A DNA stretch of 64,000 nucleotides from Yamagishiella unicocca (GCA_003116995.1 BDSL01000024.1:992001-1056000), one strand, 5' to 3'. Positions 47,094-59,800 are shown, counted from the first letter of the stretch. A program made the numbers and translations. Notes: generated by a model not told the origin, from the sequence alone.

Positions 47094-48274
47094 TCAGCGG
47101 CGGGCAAACTCCTCGCACAAGCGCACCAGGTCGCCCACACACATGGACGGCATCACCTCGTACAGCGACGTCTGTTGGGGAGGAGAGAAGGGGGGGTAGC
47201 GTAGGAGATAGGAGACACGTGTCGAATGAGAAGGGGCAAGCGCAGGACGGGGGGTGGGTGGGGGGGCAAGCAGCGTGCGGCGGGTTGGGGATGCAAGCAG
47301 CGTACGGCGGGTTGGGGATGCAAGCAGCGTACGGCGGGGTAAGGAGATGCAAGCAACGTACGGCGGGGTAAGGGGATGCAAGCAGCGTACGGCGGGGTAA
47401 GGGGATGCACGCAGCGTACGGCGGGGTAAGGGGATGCAAGCAGCGTACGGCGGGGTAAGGGGATGCAAGCAGAGTACGGCGGGGTAAGGGGATGCAAGCA
47501 GCGTACGGCGGGTTGGGGATGCAAGCAGCGTACGGTGGGGTAAGGGGTGAGAGCCGCGTGTGGCGAGCAGCGAACGTGAGGCTGGCGCAGGGAGTGAGAC
47601 GAGCCGGACTGGCGGCCAAGTGGCAGTGGCGCTGCGGCGGCTTGTACGGCGCACGCCGAGCTCTCTGGCCCAATGAACAGTAACACACACGGGAAGCAGC
47701 CAAAGCGCCCTCAGCACGTTGCCTCGACTAAAACTGATGATCGGTTCAGATCAATGGCGCCGCATGAGCTGCTCGCACAGGGGGGCCCCTTGCTCGCGCA
47801 GGGCATCCCTGTCGTACACTGATCAGAATAACTGTAACCGTAACTGGCGCTGTACCCGTAACTGTACCGTACCTTGAGTTTTCCGGCTCCCAGCTTGACG
47901 GGGATCTTGCGCAGGGTGCCCTCCACGTCATCCTCTCGGAGCCCCTTCTTCAGCTGCGAGCAAACAGTACCGGCAGGGCTGGGAGATGCAATCAGACATG
48001 CGTGCGGCAGGGTTGCCTGAAATCGAACCCCTTTGCTAAACCGATTCAGCAGCGCCTCGAACCCCTTTTCTAAATCGATTCAGCAGCGCCCCCGCTCCGT
48101 CTACTCGCCGCCCCTCTCTTCCCGACCACCACCTTCATTGCGCTTGGTTTGTCGGCCCTGGGTTCGCGGATTATCCTTTATCCCCCCTGAGGGCGCGCGC
48201 ACCTGCGGCCCAAGCTGCTGCGCCAGCGCCTGGCTCATTTTGAAGGTGCTGCCAGACACGCCAGTGCCCATGTC
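47094..48274 (-). CDS. 3' exons of an unidentified gene (partial)
   Basis: Three minus-strand exons join in phase 0: 48274-48203 (DMGTGVSGSTFKMSQALAQQ, donor CAG|GTGCGC), 47953-47873 (LKKGLREDDVEGTLRKIPVK, donor AAG|GTACGG) and 47171-47094 (TSLYEVMPSMCVGDLVRLCE, stop TGA 47094-47096). The combined 76 residues look like a real helical, charged protein end, but I recognise no family. An alternative terminal exon between 47.76 and 47.81 kb (DALREQGAPLCEQLMRRH, stop) resembles the last one and may reflect exon duplication or alternative splicing, though its phase does not fit exon 2. The 5' part of the gene, beyond the 36-bp minisatellite, was not found. Confidence 0.45.
47268..47545 (+). repeat. 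~28-bp minisatellite, ~9 units
   Basis: Unit GATGCAAGCAGCGTACGGCG followed by GGGTAAGG or GGTTGGG, so unit length varies between ~25 and ~29 bp. It lies in the inferred last intron of the partial minus-strand gene. Confidence 0.93.
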
Positions 48275-48559
48275 CTGCGCGCAGGCAGCAGGCGGCCGTT
48301 GCGGCGGCGCTGGAGGTGGGCGGGCTGCCATAACCGGGTACGTCGCGTACATACATCTACATATTTTGGCATGCTGGACGTCACAGTAATAGTGGTCCTC
48401 TCCTCACCTTCAAACACGGCTCAGGTCGGTTGCTCCGCTCCCCAAGGAGCGACCCTAGAATCCCAAACCAGGGCGGCGCAGTGGCGGGTCCATTGCTTCC
48501 AACAGCCCTACCCAGTGCCCAGGTGCCCAACCTCCGACACCTCGGCATCGCGGAGCTGT

Positions 48560-48760
48560 TGGGCTGCTTGCGCCCACCCCGGTGGCACCCCGGTTGGGCT
48601 GCTTGCGCCCACCCCGGTGGCACCCCGGTTGGGCTGCTCGCACCCACCCCGGTGGCACCCCGGTTGGGCTGCTCGCACCCACCCCGGTGGCACCCCGGTT
48701 GGGCTGCTTGCACCCACCCCGGTGGCACCCCGGTTGGGCTGCTCGCACCCACCCCGGCAT
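48560..48760 (+). repeat. 36-bp minisatellite, ~6 units
   Basis: Unit of the form CCCGGTGGCACCCCGGTTGG followed by GCTGCTCGCACCCACC, with a C/T-type variant (CTTGCG/CTCGCA/CTTGCA) distinguishing units. Confidence 0.94.
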
Positions 48761-48920
48761 GGCGGCCAGGAGGCACCGCTGCGGGCTCCCAAGGGGCCAT
48801 CTACCGGGGTGCCACCGGGGTGCCACCGGGGTGGGTGCGAAACAGCCCAACGTCTTCGAACAGGTGCCCTACTAGGCTACCGGTTGCGTCGTCTCGTGCG
48901 GCGCGTTTCGACCTCTTCAC

Positions 48921-49130
48921 ACCCTGAGGTACAGGTGCCCCATCCTGAGGTACAGGTGCCCCATCCTGAGATACAGGTGCCCCGCCCTGAGGTACAAGCG
49001 CCCCACCCTGAGGTACAGGTGCCAGCCGGCGATGTCCACGTAGACGTCTCGACCTGCACGCGGGGGCGGGGGGGGGGTGCGTGTCGGGGAGGAGCTACTC
49101 GGGAGCTACCCGGGAGCTACTCGGGAGCCG
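48921..49130 (+). repeat. 21-bp and 14-bp minisatellites
   Basis: About five units of CCTGAGGTACAGGTGCCCCAT (48921-49022), then after a short gap three to four units of GGGAGCTACTC/CCG (49091-49130). Confidence 0.9.
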
Positions 49131-51927
49131 TGACGGGAAAGGAAAACAGGCGTCAGGGGGTCGCTACAGGAGCGACTTGGCGGTGGGTGAAGCGAGGCTG
49201 CAGTGGTGTCGTTGGAAGGCCAAGCAACCCTGCCGCTGCAACAGTCGCCCGCAGAGCCTCCTCTACGGACCCTTACGTCACGCAAGAGGTCCGCGGCCCT
49301 CCCCTATGGACGCTTTGTTACGCCGTGCATGAAGGGTCCGGTGCGACGCCCGCCCGAGTTCGCGTCAGGGCTCGGGATTAAGCATTGTTGCGTTGCGGCG
49401 AAAGGGGATCCGCGCAACCCCGCCCCAACCCCACCCTTTCGCACCGATCGCCGAGGCGAAGTCATCATAGGGAGACTTGCTGCCTCCACCTCCCGCAACC
49501 AGCTTGGAGACGTCAAGCCAGCCATCGACGGCTGCGGAGCGCATCAGGAGGTGCGCATTCGTAAAGGGCGAAAGGCCTTGCGAAAGGCCGACAAGCCTAG
49601 CGTAAATCACGCACCGTCCCTGCCTATGCCGTAGACAGCTCCGCCTCGTTGCGCTGGCGCCGGTGATCGATTGCCACACACGCTCGGAATGCTTCGGACG
49701 CCCGTCCGGATGACCGCCCCTGTTGGCAAGCACGTGGCCAATATGTTATAATAGATCCTCATAGCAGCGAACAGTGCACATTGTGCTAAAACTACCATTC
49801 AAACGGTGCTTGGTCGGAATTTGCGTGAGGTGCGCCCGGAGTGTAGACATGTCGCTAGGTTCTATATATATGTGATTATATATAGTACGTGTTGTGTTGT
49901 GATGATCTGTCTGAGCATCCGAAGCGTTGCGCGAGAACTTGATGTTCGTCCGAGACGTGAGCTCGGAGCGACTAACCCAAAGATCGCCGCCATTTACCCG
50001 TCACTCATCGCGTCTCATCGTGATATCATTGTATGTGTGCTATCTCCGAACTTGCCCTATGTGTCAGTGACCCGCCGGGTCGCGGACTGTGGTAACGTAC
50101 AAGGCTGCTAAGTAAACCAAGCATTGGCTGCCATTACTACCTAGAAATGGGCAAAATAATATATAAAAGCAGATCCCAGACCACGATCGGATAGCCAATG
50201 GCCTCGTTACAATTGTTGGCCAGATGTGTTGTCCTGGCTGTTGGGTTAGCTACGAGAGCACGAATGAGGGCCTTCCAGGTATTTAACGCTGGCTAATTGT
50301 TTTCTTCGCCCATCTCCCCAGGTTTTCTGTGCGAGCAGCTGGTGGCAAGGTCCGAAACTTGAAATTTTCTCCCTAAGCCACCTTTCGGCGAAATCCCCAT
50401 GACAGGACGGGTCGAGCGCTGCTAGCACAGCTGTACAGGAGAACTACGCGGAGAGTCGTGGAACTGGAACGCGGGACGTGGAACGTCGCGGGGTATGGAA
50501 CAGATCGTACCGGTGGGCCGGGCTATTATGGGGGAGATGTAACGCACCCCAGGTTCCCCGCCAACAAGGCGCATCAAACACTCCGCACCTTTTGGGAGTC
50601 ACTGATAATATCAGAAAGGCATTTAATGGCAAGCGTTTTGCCTTTGGTTCTGGAGCCGCACGACCCGCTGGTTCTGGAGCGGCACGACCCGAACAGCCGA
50701 AGGCAACAGCGTCTGTCGACAGACAGACAAACTCGCAACTATATTTCCAAGATACTATTAGGGAGGCAGGAGAGCGCGCATCATTACAGTTAACAGATTT
50801 TGACGAGGCGACCGCGTTTAAGCGATTCCAAGGGAGGAGTCAGCGCGTTATCCAGGAACATTTCAACGAATGCTTTCTGTATGCAACAGAAGCGCATTGT
50901 TGGTTCGCAGGCATGTCGGTGCTCGGCTGTTGAGTGAGTCCCGCGTCGAGCGTATTGAATGCCAAACTTTAGACCACAGAACCACCTGTACATATCAAGC
51001 CAGCCGTCTTGCCTGCAATGCCAAACTCGATGCGAGCAGGGCTGAGGGTGCGGCTGTGTGTGTATTTTGTTGTATTTTTACAAGCTCGTTGCGTTTACAC
51101 GGCACGGTCCACTAGCTCCGTTGGAGGATGATGTCCATTGTAAAGGCCACGTCCAAAGTGCTGGCCATCTCTGTCAGCCTCCCATGGGGTTGACAATAGG
51201 CTCTCGAGAGCATGTCATTCCTGTCATTTCCTGTGTGCGTGCTGGGCGCGAAAACTCTCACGGATATGCAGAGTCATGTTGCTACCTCATGTTGTTACCT
51301 GTAGCTATATGATTCTTCTGGATTTGCTTGCCTTCGGGGCCCAAGCTCCATCTTCCGCTCTACCGCCCGACATGAAATACTCCTTCTGCGCCGAATGCCT
51401 CTCGCCCCTGACAGCTCTTGCCCCATGCATGTGCAGGAGGAAGCCGCGGTAGAAGCATCGCCGCACCAGCTCGTGAGTGCTCCAGGGATGGGCGGTCGGG
51501 ATCCAGCGAATACAAACGGCCCAGAGACGCTCGGCCCAAGCAGCACCGCCGTGCCTTGGGCCGCCGTGCAACCGCAGCTGCCCACCGTGGCTCATTTGTT
51601 GGTTGGCTCATTTGCGATGCATGCACGGCAATGTTACGGCGCATGCCGTACCCACTCGTGGCCCGGCAGGGCTCGGCACAGTACGGCCATACCGTAGTTG
51701 GGATGCCCCGCGCCCACCTTCGCGCCGTTGGCTCAACCATTGCACGCAACCAACCGCGCTGGGGCTGCGTGCGCTCGACTTTCACAAGTGGGAGCCCCTC
51801 AGCCAAAGCCCATCAGCCCCTCAGCGTCTGGCCTAGCGTCCAACCTCGTGTGTCGTCTGCCGCCTGGGTGCTGCGACGACGTGCAGGGGGACGGGCTGAG
51901 GGGCCGCTGGTGGCGCAGGCGGCTGAG

Positions 51928-54900
51928 ATGAGTCCATGGCCTGGTGTCGACGCCGCCTGGCAGCTTCGCTATGAAGGTCACCGGGAGCAGCTGCTGTACT
52001 TGGACCCCTCGGGGGCTGTGGACCGCATGCGCGACTGGGCCGACAAGGCGTTGGAGGCGGCGGTGCACAGCGACGTCAGTCGACCCTTGCCGCTGTTGAT
52101 CTCGGGAATTGTGAAGGTGCGCGCACCGCCCTAGCTGCAGCCGCAGGTAGGCACGCCAGCCCCCCTACCTCGCCGCCCGCCCCAAACGCGAACGCAAACA
52201 TTTCCTGGCAGCTCGGTTTCCTGTACCGCCAGGGCGCCGTGGGCGAGATTCGTCCACAGGTTTTTTCGGTAGCCAAACAAAGTTCTCCGGCATGCAAAAC
52301 CCAAACGCGCGTTCCAAAGCATTCGCCGGCCAGCTTTTCGCTTTCTGTCCAATGTCGTGTCCACGGATTTCCTCGGCACCCTCCTATACATATGCACACG
52401 CGATGGTTTCAGGAACCACCCCTGCTTGCAGCCTACGTGTTGGTTCCTCTTATCAGCGGTTGATGAGACGTAGGTAGTTGACTAAGGGTAACAGGCCGCG
52501 TCGCCAAGGGTCGCTCCTATTTTTCCTTCGCATCGACGTTGCCGCTGCTGCTTCGACGTTGCACTACACCGCCGGCAGCCGGCCCGTTTACGCTGCTTTC
52601 AATACAGATTACAGTTCCTCACAGCAGCTATCCACTTCGCTACTCGTGTCCGTTGGTAAGACGCCTACCGCTCCCCGCCGCCCTATATCGGACCACCGTC
52701 CGTTTTGTCCATCTTCCGTGAGGTTCTCGGCTTAGCCGTACATGTAACGCAAGTGTTCACGCCTCTCGAGTGCCATAGCGCGACAACCGCCACAACATAG
52801 CGCGACAACCGCCACAACCACCACCGCATGCAACGCCGCCTGGCGACCTCCGTGGCACAGCGCCGCCTGGCGGCCTACGATCACTCCTGCGTGCCGCCGC
52901 AGACCGGCAAGTCGTACACCCTGGACCACGTGGTCCCCGCGGTGATGGCGGATAGCTTGCGCAGATGGAGTCGGAGGGGCCGCATGCAAGACATGGTGAT
53001 CTTCCGCGTGCAAGCACAGCTGTTTATGGTGCAGGCGAGTGCGCATCGGTCCATGCGGAGGGGCGCGGCTAGGGGGCTGCCGAACCATTACCGTGCTGCC
53101 GGCCGTGCTGTTGTTATCGCGAGCATGCCTTGGACGCGTTGCAGAGGTATGGGCGGCCGCGGGGTTGCTGCATGTCCACATGCAGGCGGTGGTGGTAACG
53201 GGGCGCTCTGTCTCCACACCGCAGGGTCGCGCAACGCGCCTTATGCCGTGCTTCCTGAGCACCCTGCTAACTTGGGCGCGCAGAGAGCGCGTGCCCGTTC
53301 GGGGTAGCGCGCTGTGGGCTGCGGAAGAGGTTCTCAAGCGGGCCTTCGACTTCGACGACCCCGAGACGGTTGGCACAGCCATCATGCACTTCCTGGAAGC
53401 GGTGGAGGTGCCGGTGCTGGTGCTGGTCGGTGCGTGCCGGCCGTCCTACACAGCGAGTGGGGTGGCACGGAGGACGGCTTCGTGGCTCGGCTTTGCCCAG
53501 GCCGAGTTATCGCTTCGTTGGTTGCGTCGCTGGGTTGAGGGGGGTGGTTGCCTGCTTGCCGTACCATCTGGCGTGGCGGACCAGGCCTGCCAGCACCCGT
53601 CCCGCTCCCCTCCACAGCAGCCTTCTCGCGTGCATGTGGCGTGTGTCGGGTGCTGATGCTGACAGACCAGCCGGTCTCACGCTGGTAGCCAGCTGCAGCG
53701 CCTTCCGGCCATGCCGCGTACTGCTCGTCGCCTGCCCCGACTAACACTCGCTGAAGACCAGCTTCACGCCCCAGCTACAGTCGCTGAAGACCCCCTTTAA
53801 TCCTCAGCTATACTCGCTGGATATACCATCATGGTTGTGAAAACGTGCTCCCTCCCTCCGTTCCGCCCCGCCGCCGCCGCCCCTGAAACACCCGGCTACC
53901 CGGGCGCTTGCAGACGAGGTGCAGTACCTGTTCCCGCCGACCACCGGCGGCCCGGAGGACTCGGTTGAGGCCGAGTACGTCCGCAACGTTTTCATGAGGC
54001 AGCTGTTGCTGGACGGCCCGCGGACCTGGCTGTGGTGTCTCACCGGAGCCTACATGGCTCACACGTGGGCCAACATTGCAAACATGCGGCCCTATGGCTC
54101 TGCGCTCATTACCAGCATCCCCGACGTCCCCCTGCCAGCGACCCACAGCCATGCACACCTGAGCCTGGTGTGGGAGCGGCTGCAAGAGCACTTCTCCACC
54201 TACACCGCCGGGGAGCACGACCCCCTGCTGCGGCAGCTGTGCCCGCCGTCCGCTGGATTGCTGACTGGCATGGCGATATCGTGCGCTGGATCCGGACGCC
54301 AGACGGACGTGGTGGGCTTCGTGAGAGATTACACCATGCACAAGCTACTGGCAGGAGTAAGAAGCGCCTACAACAGAGTGCTCACAGCGTTGTTTTCCTA
54401 GTCGCCCTGTATGTATGTCCGCCCACGGCTTTCCTCTGAACCCGTCCCCGGGTGCGGTTGCCATTCTGCCATACGATGGCTTGGAGGCGCCTGACCTGCC
54501 TACACGTGCGGTGCCGGCGGTGGTGCCGGGTTTTCGAGGAACTTGCTGCCGGGGTAGCTTGTCTCTTCCATGCACGGAAAGCTACCCTCGTGCGGCCAGC
54601 CGCACTGCGCACCGTGACCTCTCCCTAGCATCCATGGAAACCCGCCGTACCCGCGCAGTCGCTAAGGGAGTGGAAGCTGGCGCTGGCGCGCATGTCGCCG
54701 CCGCAGCGGCGCGCCGTGATGGACCTGACGTCTGTGTGCGCGGGGGCGCGCGTCGACACGGACCTGCACGTGGGCCTGCTGCGCTTCCTGGAGCCTAACC
54801 TGGAGACGACGGCGGACGGCCGCAGCTATCTGAAGGACCCGTACTACCGCCAAGCCGTGCGGGTGAGCGGCGCCGTGCGTTGCGGGACTCGAACCCTGCT

Positions 54901-56837
54901 ACCCCGTCTCGCCCCCGGGAGGATTCACCCAGGACTCCGGCCACCCCCTCCGCGTCCCCGCCCGCACCCCAACTCAACTCAAGTTCTCCGGGCATGCAAC
55001 ACTGAAACGCGTGCGTTGAATGCTTCCCTTGCTGGTGTTTTCCTTTCCGTCTCCTATGTCGTGGTCCCACGGACCCTTCATCATCCCCCAGCCGCCAACA
55101 CCACCGCAACCATATCGACGCATGCCGACGAAGAGCACAACGCTGGGGGCCCGCCGTGCTGCGCTGTGCCGCATCCCGCCTCGCCCCCGGTTTTCCTGTG
55201 TGTCCCAATCGCCCCCGGCTTTCCTGTTTGTCCCTATCCCCCCCCGGCTTTCCTGTGCGTCCCAATCGCCCCCGGCTTTCCTGTGTGTCCCAATCGCCCC
55301 CGGCTTTCCTGTGCGTCCCTATCCCCCCCCGGCTTTCCTGTGCGTCCCAATCGCGCCGCTGAGTGCACATCACGCCGCGCTGGGCTGCTCGCAGATGCTG
55401 TTCAACCAGGACGGCACGATGCGGAAGTACTGGACCGACCGGGAGCTGACTGGCGCCAGCATGACACAGCTGGATGGCGGCTGGACGATGCTCCGCCTGA
55501 GTGAGGCGGCTGACTACCTGCTCGGCGCCCGCAGAAGTCATGGACGGCAGGGCAAGGAGCTGCCGAATGGGGTGATACAATTCCGGGCAAAGCTGCAGGT
55601 GGGTCACTGGAATACCGGGCTCAGCGCTGAGGTCACAAGACGCGCCAATGGTGCGTCTGTGTGTTGCAGCTGGCATTGGCAATGGATAGCCGTGTGGGTT
55701 CATGCCGGCACCCCGGGCGCGCATCCCTGTTGGCGGCCGTCTCCCGCAGCGTCCCTATTGGTGGGGCCTAGTAGTACTGGTGGCGCCCGCAGCGCCGTCA
55801 TTTTAGTAATGGTGGCCCCTTGGCGCCTTCCATCAAACCCGTAGACCCTAAAACCCAACCGCCACCCACCCTTCCGTGCACGCAGGCCATCGCGAACGAA
55901 CTCGGCAGCAAAATGGCAGAAGCAGCAGCAGCTGGCGGCGATGCCCCCAGAAGCCCTCAGGAGCTGTGGCAGCAGCAGCCGTGGTTCCTGGCGGTGCTGG
56001 GGTCGCCCTGGAACAGCGGCGATCACGTGTGGTACGGCAGCAACAGGCAGGCGCTGGGCACCCACCTGGCCATGCTGGTGTTCCACCTGAGGTGGGCTGG
56101 CCACCCTCCCTGCTACCCTCCCTGCCGCCCTCCCTGATACCCTCCCTGCCGCCCTCCCTGCTACCCTCCCTGCGGCCTTGCTGCCCTCCCTGCAGTCTTC
56201 CCTGCCGCCTTGCTGCCCTTCCTGCTACCCTCCCTGCAACCCTCCAGCCTGCCGCCTGGGGGGTGCATGCGCTGGCTGCCACGCGTGACCCTCCGTAGTG
56301 ATTGTTTTGCGGTTGAGCGGGTTGACCAGGGCTGCGGCAGGCATAAGCCAGCGGTGGGCGCAGACGAGTGTGAGGGGGCTGCTACTACCGCTGCTGTTGA
56401 CATTGTGACCCGCCAGACAGACCCCCATGTTAGGTGGAATGCGGCGTCTCCTTCCTAACCTCCCTTAGCCTCACCCTCGGCGCCATAGCTGTCCTCGCCT
56501 CGGCGCCCACGCAGCCGAGCCCCAGGACCCACAGCCGCCTGCCCCGGATCCTTGCGCTGCTGTCCGGTATCGCCCGCATGCTCACAGGCTCAGTCGCAAC
56601 GTGCTGGCGCACCAGGCGCCGTGGGACCCGGCCTCCGACGTCTCCGCGGATGTCAGCGTGATCGAGGCGCTGTCTGGCGCGCTGGGGCAGCCGCTGTTGG
56701 ACTTCATCGGGGCCGCGGTGGGGGCGCTGCGCGAGCTGCCGCGATGTATCACGGACGCAGCCAGCGTAGCGCACGGGGCCGCTGCCCCGCTGCCCAGCGG
56801 CGGCGACGGCGGGGACGCCTGGGTGCGCGTCGCCTGA
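51928..56837 (+). CDS. P-loop NTPase (AAA/STAND-like), 8 exons, 610 aa
   Basis: Exons 51928-52116, 52903-53034, 53225-53429, 53914-54356, 54659-54862, 55395-55598, 55886-56091, 56588-56837 join with matching phases (0, 0, 1, 0, 0, 0, 2). Walker A GIVKTGKS (residues 60-67) is created only by splicing exons 1 and 2. Walker B VPVLVLV|DEVQ (Asp176-Glu177) is created by splicing exons 3 and 4. A sensor-like block TWLWCLTGAYMAHTWANIANM follows, then a predicted winged-helix-like region with YLKDPYYRQAV and a helical C-terminus. ATP hydrolysis is expected. The hhhhDEVQ motif, a WLxTGxxMAxxW-type sensor and a following DPYY element recall the ATPase core of CRN/RHS-type proteins of eukaryotes, but I see no nuclease domain. 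The start may lie in an upstream exon. Intron 2 is either GC-AG (CAG|GCGAGT) or uses a weak GT nine bases earlier than exon end+6; the phase is the same either way. Confidence 0.8.
55184..55352 (+). repeat. ~28-bp minisatellite in NTPase intron 5
   Basis: About six units of CCCCGGCTTTCCTGTGTGTC-CCAATCGC, alternating with a CCTATCCCCC variant. Confidence 0.92.
56103..56235 (+). repeat. 14-bp CCCTCCCTGC-type minisatellite in NTPase intron 7
   Basis: Roughly nine units of CCCTCCCTGCTACC/CCCTCCCTGCCGCC. Strongly pyrimidine-biased on the transcribed sense strand. Confidence 0.9.
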
Positions 56838-59800
56838 GCGGCGGCGGCGGCAGCAGTCGCAGTGGTGAGCCCAGCCCAAGCGCGCTGGCAGACAGGTCTG
56901 CCCCGCGCTCATGCGCCCAGGGGCGGGGCGTGCCAGGCGGTCGTCGCTGGCCTGCCCCGTAGGCAGCAGGCGCGGTGATGTGGGTCCAGGGAGGGCTACG
57001 GCAGCCACACCGCGCCTGCGCGTGCAGCGCTCGCCCTTTGCACCAGCAGCAAGGCTGCGGCCGAGGCTGCAGCTGCGGCTGAGGCTGCCCCAATGAGGGT
57101 GCGCCAGCTGGACGTGGCCAAGCGGCCCCAGCGTGCTGTGTTGTGCCGTGGTGTGGTGTGGAGTTGAGTGGAGAGGCGTTGGGGATAGGGGGCGCGTGGG
57201 CAGGCTCTCAGCGCGTTGGGCTCTCAGGTGTTGAGCCTCAGGGTGTTGGGGGTTAAGTTCCGTAAGGGGCTGCGCTGCACCAGATGGCCTTGCGCGCAGA
57301 GACGGACCTTCGCAGCATGCAGAAAATGCGCAAATGTAGGGGCTTGGCTGGGGCCTTAAGGACCGGCGGGCCTACCCCGGAGCAAGGCATACTGGTTTCG
57401 TTGCGGCGTGCTGTGTGATGGCGCCCCAACGAAACCCGTATGGCTTGCTTCGTTGCTTGCATACTCTGAGACACCATGACTCTACCAGCTATGAATAGGA
57501 ATGCAGATGTGGTGTGGGTATCGTCGTAGCCGGACCCACAGCGGTTGGTCCGGTGCCTGGTTGTAACGAACCCAACCGCACGGAGTGATGTACATACACC
57601 AACTTGATAACTATCGGAGCTAGCTGTTCGGATCGGGCAGCTTTTCCTGAGCCAAGCCTCACCAAGCCGTAATCGACCGCAGCGCCGCAATTGGATGTAA
57701 CGCGCGATGTGCACGTAAATGTCGGCCGGCGCATTTCTTCGCAGGTCCGCAGGTTACAGGAGTTACAGCGGTTCAGCAACATTCGTACTTTGCCACGGCG
57801 CAAACGAAGAGGGGGAGCCAGAATGGCGGAGGCTCTGTTTGCAGACACGATCTGGTCTTCTGGCGCGCACACATGTGGGAGCCCTTTAAATGCATCAATC
57901 AAAACCCATTTTCGCAAACTCCCCTGCGGACCGACATTTGGCGACCGTTACGCTGCACAACAGGTATTTTGTATGCTTAAACATGCTCGCGTTGTGTAGG
58001 GATCAAGCCGTTGGGTAGCTGACCCAACAGCCATGGGGCTCGGGAAGTATCGACGACGGTGCCGTAATGAGGATGGGTGTCACAGACACGCAGTAATACG
58101 CTAAACTTCCCACCGATCCCTTTTCTGGGGCCTGAATTCCACTTCAGTGCACTTCCCCAATCAAACGGACGCTGGCGTAACCAGGTACTGCCAGGTACGC
58201 CAGGTTGCCACCGTTGTGGAATTCAACGGCACTAGGCATCGCGGCGTTCCGCCATGTCACCGTCCTGCCCAACTTCGGGCTTCCTCTTCGTGACCATGGA
58301 ATTAAATACTGCTTCGTATTAGACCGGGTCGCCTGGGCTGCGTTAACAGTGCTTGCGTCCAAGCCGTCCAAGCCCCTTCCGACTTCAAGCATATTAACGG
58401 CCTGCAAATCCTTACACCCAATAACACAACATTATTTTACATTGTATGTAAGCTGACGCGGCATAGCAACCATCGTTTACGTCTTTCCCTGGGTAACTAA
58501 CTACTCAGATGTGACCGATCGCGCCACATACCATAAATAGTTATCAACGATAGAGCATATGCCCTCCAAGCTGATGGAATGCCTTTCGGAGAGATTGCGA
58601 CCCGCACGCCACCCGCCCACCAAGGTCGCAGGCACGCAGGGCGCGACAAGTTCAACTATCTATGAAGGTTACGTATCGGCGATATGCTTGTCTAAAGATG
58701 TAATTATTTAGGCACAAGAAACGTTCTGGCAAGATGAAAGCGTCTTCCCGAGTGCTGCTGGCGCCAGCCCGCTAGACGCCGCGAAACGTTTTCTGGCTAA
58801 AAGGAACACCAAACGAATGACGTGTACGCACACCTGCTGTGCTGTATAATATAGTCCTATGTTTGAAACTGCGCTTTCATTGCAAGGAACATTTGGACGG
58901 GCAGGTTTGGAACTCTTTTGTTCCGAACAGCAATGCCTTTCTCTACCGCTTTGACGAGCATTCCGTGGCATTTTTTTCCATGACACAGTGCATACGGTCC
59001 CCGATGGACATCATTCACAGTGTCCTTCAGACATTGGCTTCCAGGTGCACGTAAACATCTGTGCACGCATGTGAGCGTGCACGTAAACGCCTGTGCACGC
59101 GTCTGAGCGCTGGGTTCTTGCATCAGAATACCCCGGGGAGAGTTATCTCATCAATTGCAATGGCCTACGCACAGAAATGATAGAAGGTCGGAGTTGCCGT
59201 TTGCGGTGGATGTGCCACTTGTTGGAGGACTAGGGAACGCACAACAAATTCTTGGCATGCTTTCAGGAAACAGTGGGCCACTTCATTCTGGCTACATGTT
59301 GTGTAGGTTTAGTTCCCTGACGAAGTAGCATTGGCCCCTTTTGTCTGCAGCATGGGCTCGGCGGTGTCCACTCTGCCTCTGCCGTTGTGCGTGGGGGCGC
59401 TGGGTTAGGGTTTTTAGAGGAAGGGGGAAGTTAGGGCGCGTGGATAAACTCAGGGTGAAGGAGGCGGCAGCGGACTAGGATTAAGGCTTAGAATAATGAA
59501 CTTTTGTCACTTCGTCTGACAGGCACATATGATATCATCACGTCTTCGCCTCCTTGCCAGCAGCACTGCCTGGAAGTGCACAGCATGCCTGCCGGCTGCT
59601 GTAGTCTGCTTGTTCCATGTTAGGCGCACATTCATATCGAGGGGCACAAGGGTGTGTTGGTGGACCACTGGCGGCGACTAAGTCGGCCATCCGCCCTGCG
59701 GTCGTCCAGGAACGCGGCAATGCAGCTTGAAAGCCCAAATGGTCGTCGGCATCTCGGCTAGCCACAGATAATGTCAAGGATGGGGGTATGCAAGGTGCGT

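Larger units (their letters stand above)
48275..51927. other. Minisatellites and gene-free DNA
   Basis: Begins with three minisatellites (48560-49130). 49.3-51.3 kb is partly AT-richer and shows no supported exon. A 151-codon frame ending at 50933 has no ATG start. A minus-strand segment at about 51.3-51.6 kb (ERLWAVCIRWIPTAHPWSTH, RRCFYRGFLLHMHG) has protein-like composition but matches no family I can name; it may be a transposon fragment. Confidence 0.4.

Noticed and set aside
48455..48927. Pro/Gly/Cys-rich repetitive frames on both strands
   Set aside because: Explained by the 36-bp minisatellite.
50478..50933. 151-codon plus-strand frame
   Set aside because: No ATG near its start, no recognised domain, no supported splice partners.
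53382..56404. Minus-strand frames opposite the NTPase
   Set aside because: Shadows of the plus-strand exons, which join in phase and give Walker A and B motifs.
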